A stretch of DNA of 15,083 nucleotides from Myxococcota bacterium (GTDB lineage Bacteria; Myxococcota_A; UBA9160; PR03). Under the pieces are notes generated by a model. That model searched no databases. It was not told the DNA's origin and saw only the letters and a program-made list of their open reading frames with translations. The stretch spans positions 1-15,083 of the forward strand of contig JALOQG010000057.1 in assembly GCA_025453505.1 (NCBI GenBank), written 5' to 3'. Within the stretch, counting starts at the first letter, position 1. The number at the start of each line of letters is the position of its first letter. The translations under genes and the position numbers were made by a program. This document shows positions 13,408 to 15,083 of this stretch, in pieces.

Positions 13408-15083
13408 GACGCGGCCTCGATCACGGCGCACGCGCTCGCGCGCAGGTCGCGCGACGAACGTCCCGCGTGCAGCTCGAAGACGCCGGGCTCGAGCTTCCAT
13501 CCCTTCTCCGCGACGTCCCAGTACGAGAGCGCGCGCGGCGCGATCTCGAAGCGGACCGCGCGCGTCTCGCCCGCGGCGAGCGCGATCTTCTCGAACGCGA
13601 CCAGCTCGCGCGGCGCGCGCCGCACGCTCGCTTCGGCGTCGTGCGCGTAGAGCTGCACGACCTCCGTGCCGGCGCGCGCGCTCGTGTTGGTGACGTCGAT
13701 CTCGCACACGACCGGATCGCCGGCGCGCACGCGCTCCTGTGCCACGCGCAGCGCGCCGTACGCGAAGTGCGCGTACGAGAGCCCGTGCCCGAACGCGAAG
13801 CGCGGCGCGATCGCGCGCGCGTCGTACCAGCGGTGCCCGACGAAGACGCCTTCGCCGTAGCCGATGCGAAGGCTCTCGCCCGGCACGTCGAGGAAGGCCG
13901 GCGTGTCCTGCATGCGCACGGGGATCGTGAGCGGGAGCCGGCCGCCCGGATCGGCGTCGCCGAAGAGGACGTCGGCGAGCGCGTTGCCGCTCTCCTGGCC
14001 GGGGTACCAGAGCTGCAGCGCGGCGGCGGTCGCGTCGCACCACTCCATCGCGACGGGCGAGCCCGCGTTGACCACGACGATCGTGCGCGGGTTCGCCGCC
14101 GCGACCTTCGCGATCAGCTCGTCCTGCCGCGCCGGCAGGTGGAAGCTCTCGCGATCGCGGCCTTCGGTCTCCCAGTCGGGATCGAGGCCGACGACGACGA
14201 TCGTCGCGTCGGCTTCGCGCGCCGCGGCGACCGCGCGCTCCATCGCGTCGTCGGGTTCGGGCGGCGCCCAGCCGAGGCGTAGGCCGCCGGGCAGGTGCGG
14301 GCGGTCCTGCGCGTAGTCCACTTCGATCAGGGCCGTCGTGCCCGCGGTGAGCGAGACGTCGGCCTTCACCTCCTTCGAGCCGAGCCCGAAGAACGCGGTG
14401 CCCGGTTCACGCGACGTCCACAGGTCGATCACCGTCCGGCCGTCGATGCGCACGCGCGCCTGTCCGCCGGTGACCAGCGAGAAACGGTGCGCGCCGCTCT
14501 CGGGCACGGCCAGCTTCGCGCGCAGCCGCGCGGACCACGGCTGCTTCGGCGTGAAGCCGGCCGGCGTCTGCAGCCAGAAGACCTCCGCCTCGCGCATCCG
14601 CTCGCGGTGCTGCGGTGCGTCTCCCGGTTCGGGCGTCGCGAAGAACTCGACCTCGATCGGCAGCGCGTCGGCCGACTGCACGAGATGCGGTCCTTCGAGC
14701 GCCGGCAGACCGCGGAACGCCGTCGGGCCGCGTTCGAACACGACCTCCACGCCGGCGCGCGCGGCGCGCGCGCGGAGGCCGTCGAGCGGCGCGATCGCAT
14801 AGTGCGGCGAGACGCGCGCGCTGCCGCCGCCCTGGATCACGGCGCGGTCCGCGTTCGGGCCGACGACCGCGACCCGACGCACGCGTGCGTCGAGCGGCAA
14901 GGCCGCGTCCTGGTTGCGCAGCAACACGATCGCTTCGCGCGCGGCTTCGCGCGCGATCGCGCGGTGCGCGGGCCGATCGACCGCCGCTTCGGGGGGATTC
15001 TCCGCGCGGTCGAGCGCGCCGCTGCGCGCGAGCAGCGCGAGGATGCGGCGCGCGCACGCCTCGATCGCCGCTGCGTCGAGCTC
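13404..15083 (-). CDS. Glycoside hydrolase family 3 beta-glucosidase with PA14 insert (5' partial)
   Basis: The gene runs off the window end; 559 C-terminal residues are visible. They start in the linker after the (absent) N-terminal barrel: REAAREAIVLLRNQDAALPL and VAVVGPNAD. The GH3 C-domain is interrupted at about residues 142-274 by a PA14 domain (FTPKQPWSARLRAKLAVPES, RVRIDGRTVIDLW, GGLRLGWAPP). It resumes with VVVGLDPDWETEGRDR, whose glutamates (305, 307) include the likely acid/base, and LWYPGQESGNALADVLFG. FAFGHGLSY (430-437) leads into a fibronectin-III-like C-terminal domain. PA14-bearing GH3 enzymes hydrolyse beta-glucosides, the PA14 domain shaping the substrate pocket. The nucleophile Asp lies in the missing part. 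It is translationally coupled to the downstream MEST-like hydrolase. Confidence 0.93.
   Translation of the reverse strand, partial: ELDAAAIEACARRILALLARSGALDRAENPPEAAVDRPAHRAIAREAAREAIVLLRNQDAALPLDARVRRVAVVGPNADRAVIQGGGSARVSPHYAIAPLDGLRARAARAGVEVVFERGPTAFRGLPALEGPHLVQSADALPIEVEFFATPEPGDAPQHRERMREAEVFWLQTPAGFTPKQPWSARLRAKLAVPESGAHRFSLVTGGQARVRIDGRTVIDLWTSREPGTAFFGLGSKEVKADVSLTAGTTALIEVDYAQDRPHLPGGLRLGWAPPEPDDAMERAVAAAREADATIVVVGLDPDWETEGRDRESFHLPARQDELIAKVAAANPRTIVVVNAGSPVAMEWCDATAAALQLWYPGQESGNALADVLFGDADPGGRLPLTIPVRMQDTPAFLDVPGESLRIGYGEGVFVGHRWYDARAIAPRFAFGHGLSYAHFAYGALRVAQERVRAGDPVVCEIDVTNTSARAGTEVVQLYAHDAEASVRRAPRELVAFEKIALAAGETRAVRFEIAPRALSYWDVAEKGWKLEPGVFELHAGRSSRDLRASACAVIEAAS

Noticed and set aside
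1..15083. tRNA, rRNA, CRISPR or defence-system genes
   Set aside because: No cloverleaf, no rRNA-like segment, no regularly spaced direct repeats and no recognisable defence domains were seen on either strand.

Overview
The window is high-GC bacterial chromosome, with G/C-biased third codon positions throughout and long spurious open frames on the opposite strand. Gram-negative physiology is indicated by an MlaA outer-membrane lipoprotein, a C-terminal PEP-CTERM sorting signal, a HupE/UreJ-type protein and a Kef potassium-efflux module. The mix (PEP-CTERM/HAF protein, carotenoid oxygenase, PF13469-type sulfotransferase, DhmA-like haloalkane dehalogenase, GH3 glucosidase) would suit an uncultured deltaproteobacterial-type lineage such as Myxococcota or Binatota. 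That placement is inference; no taxonomic marker is present.

Layout. 1-882 (+) is the 3' end of a HAF-repeat, PEP-CTERM protein. It converges on, and overlaps, mlaA (867-1643, -), which follows a carotenoid oxygenase gene (1723-3057, -). A 105-codon unrecognised gene (3176-3493, -) and a 168-nt spacer come next. 3662-7944 (-) is a tight four-gene unit transcribed as sulfotransferase, dhmA, ppiC-type isomerase, hupE; the last three are joined by 4-nt start/stop overlaps. A class I methyltransferase (7981-8709, +) diverges from it across 36 nt and converges, with overlap, on a Gfo/Idh/MocA oxidoreductase (8673-9665, -). A near-symmetric -10 element separates that gene from a small PF04020 membrane protein (9705-10088, +). 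10141-12506 (+) is a kefF-kefC locus. 12511-15083 (-) holds a GH3 beta-glucosidase (5' end beyond the window) coupled to a MEST-like alpha/beta hydrolase.

The most unusual stretch is the Kef locus. Inside kefF, the codons expected between the flavodoxin-like N-terminal part and the conserved C-terminal part are missing. In their place is a perfect 60-bp inverted copy (10458-10517) of kefC codons 144-163 (11080-11139), 562 bp downstream. The replacement breaks kefF and puts its N-terminal part in frame with kefC. kefC is itself split: the membrane antiporter ends at a TGA that overlaps a GTG (GTGA, 11871-11874), from which the KTN/RCK nucleotide-binding domain is open in another frame. This is either a real template-switch rearrangement plus a linker deletion, or an amplification/assembly chimera; only reads across the junctions can tell.

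Genes are packed very closely. Three convergent pairs overlap or lie 4 nt apart, so classical intrinsic terminators have no room there. I saw no tRNA, rRNA, CRISPR array, transposase or phage integration genes.
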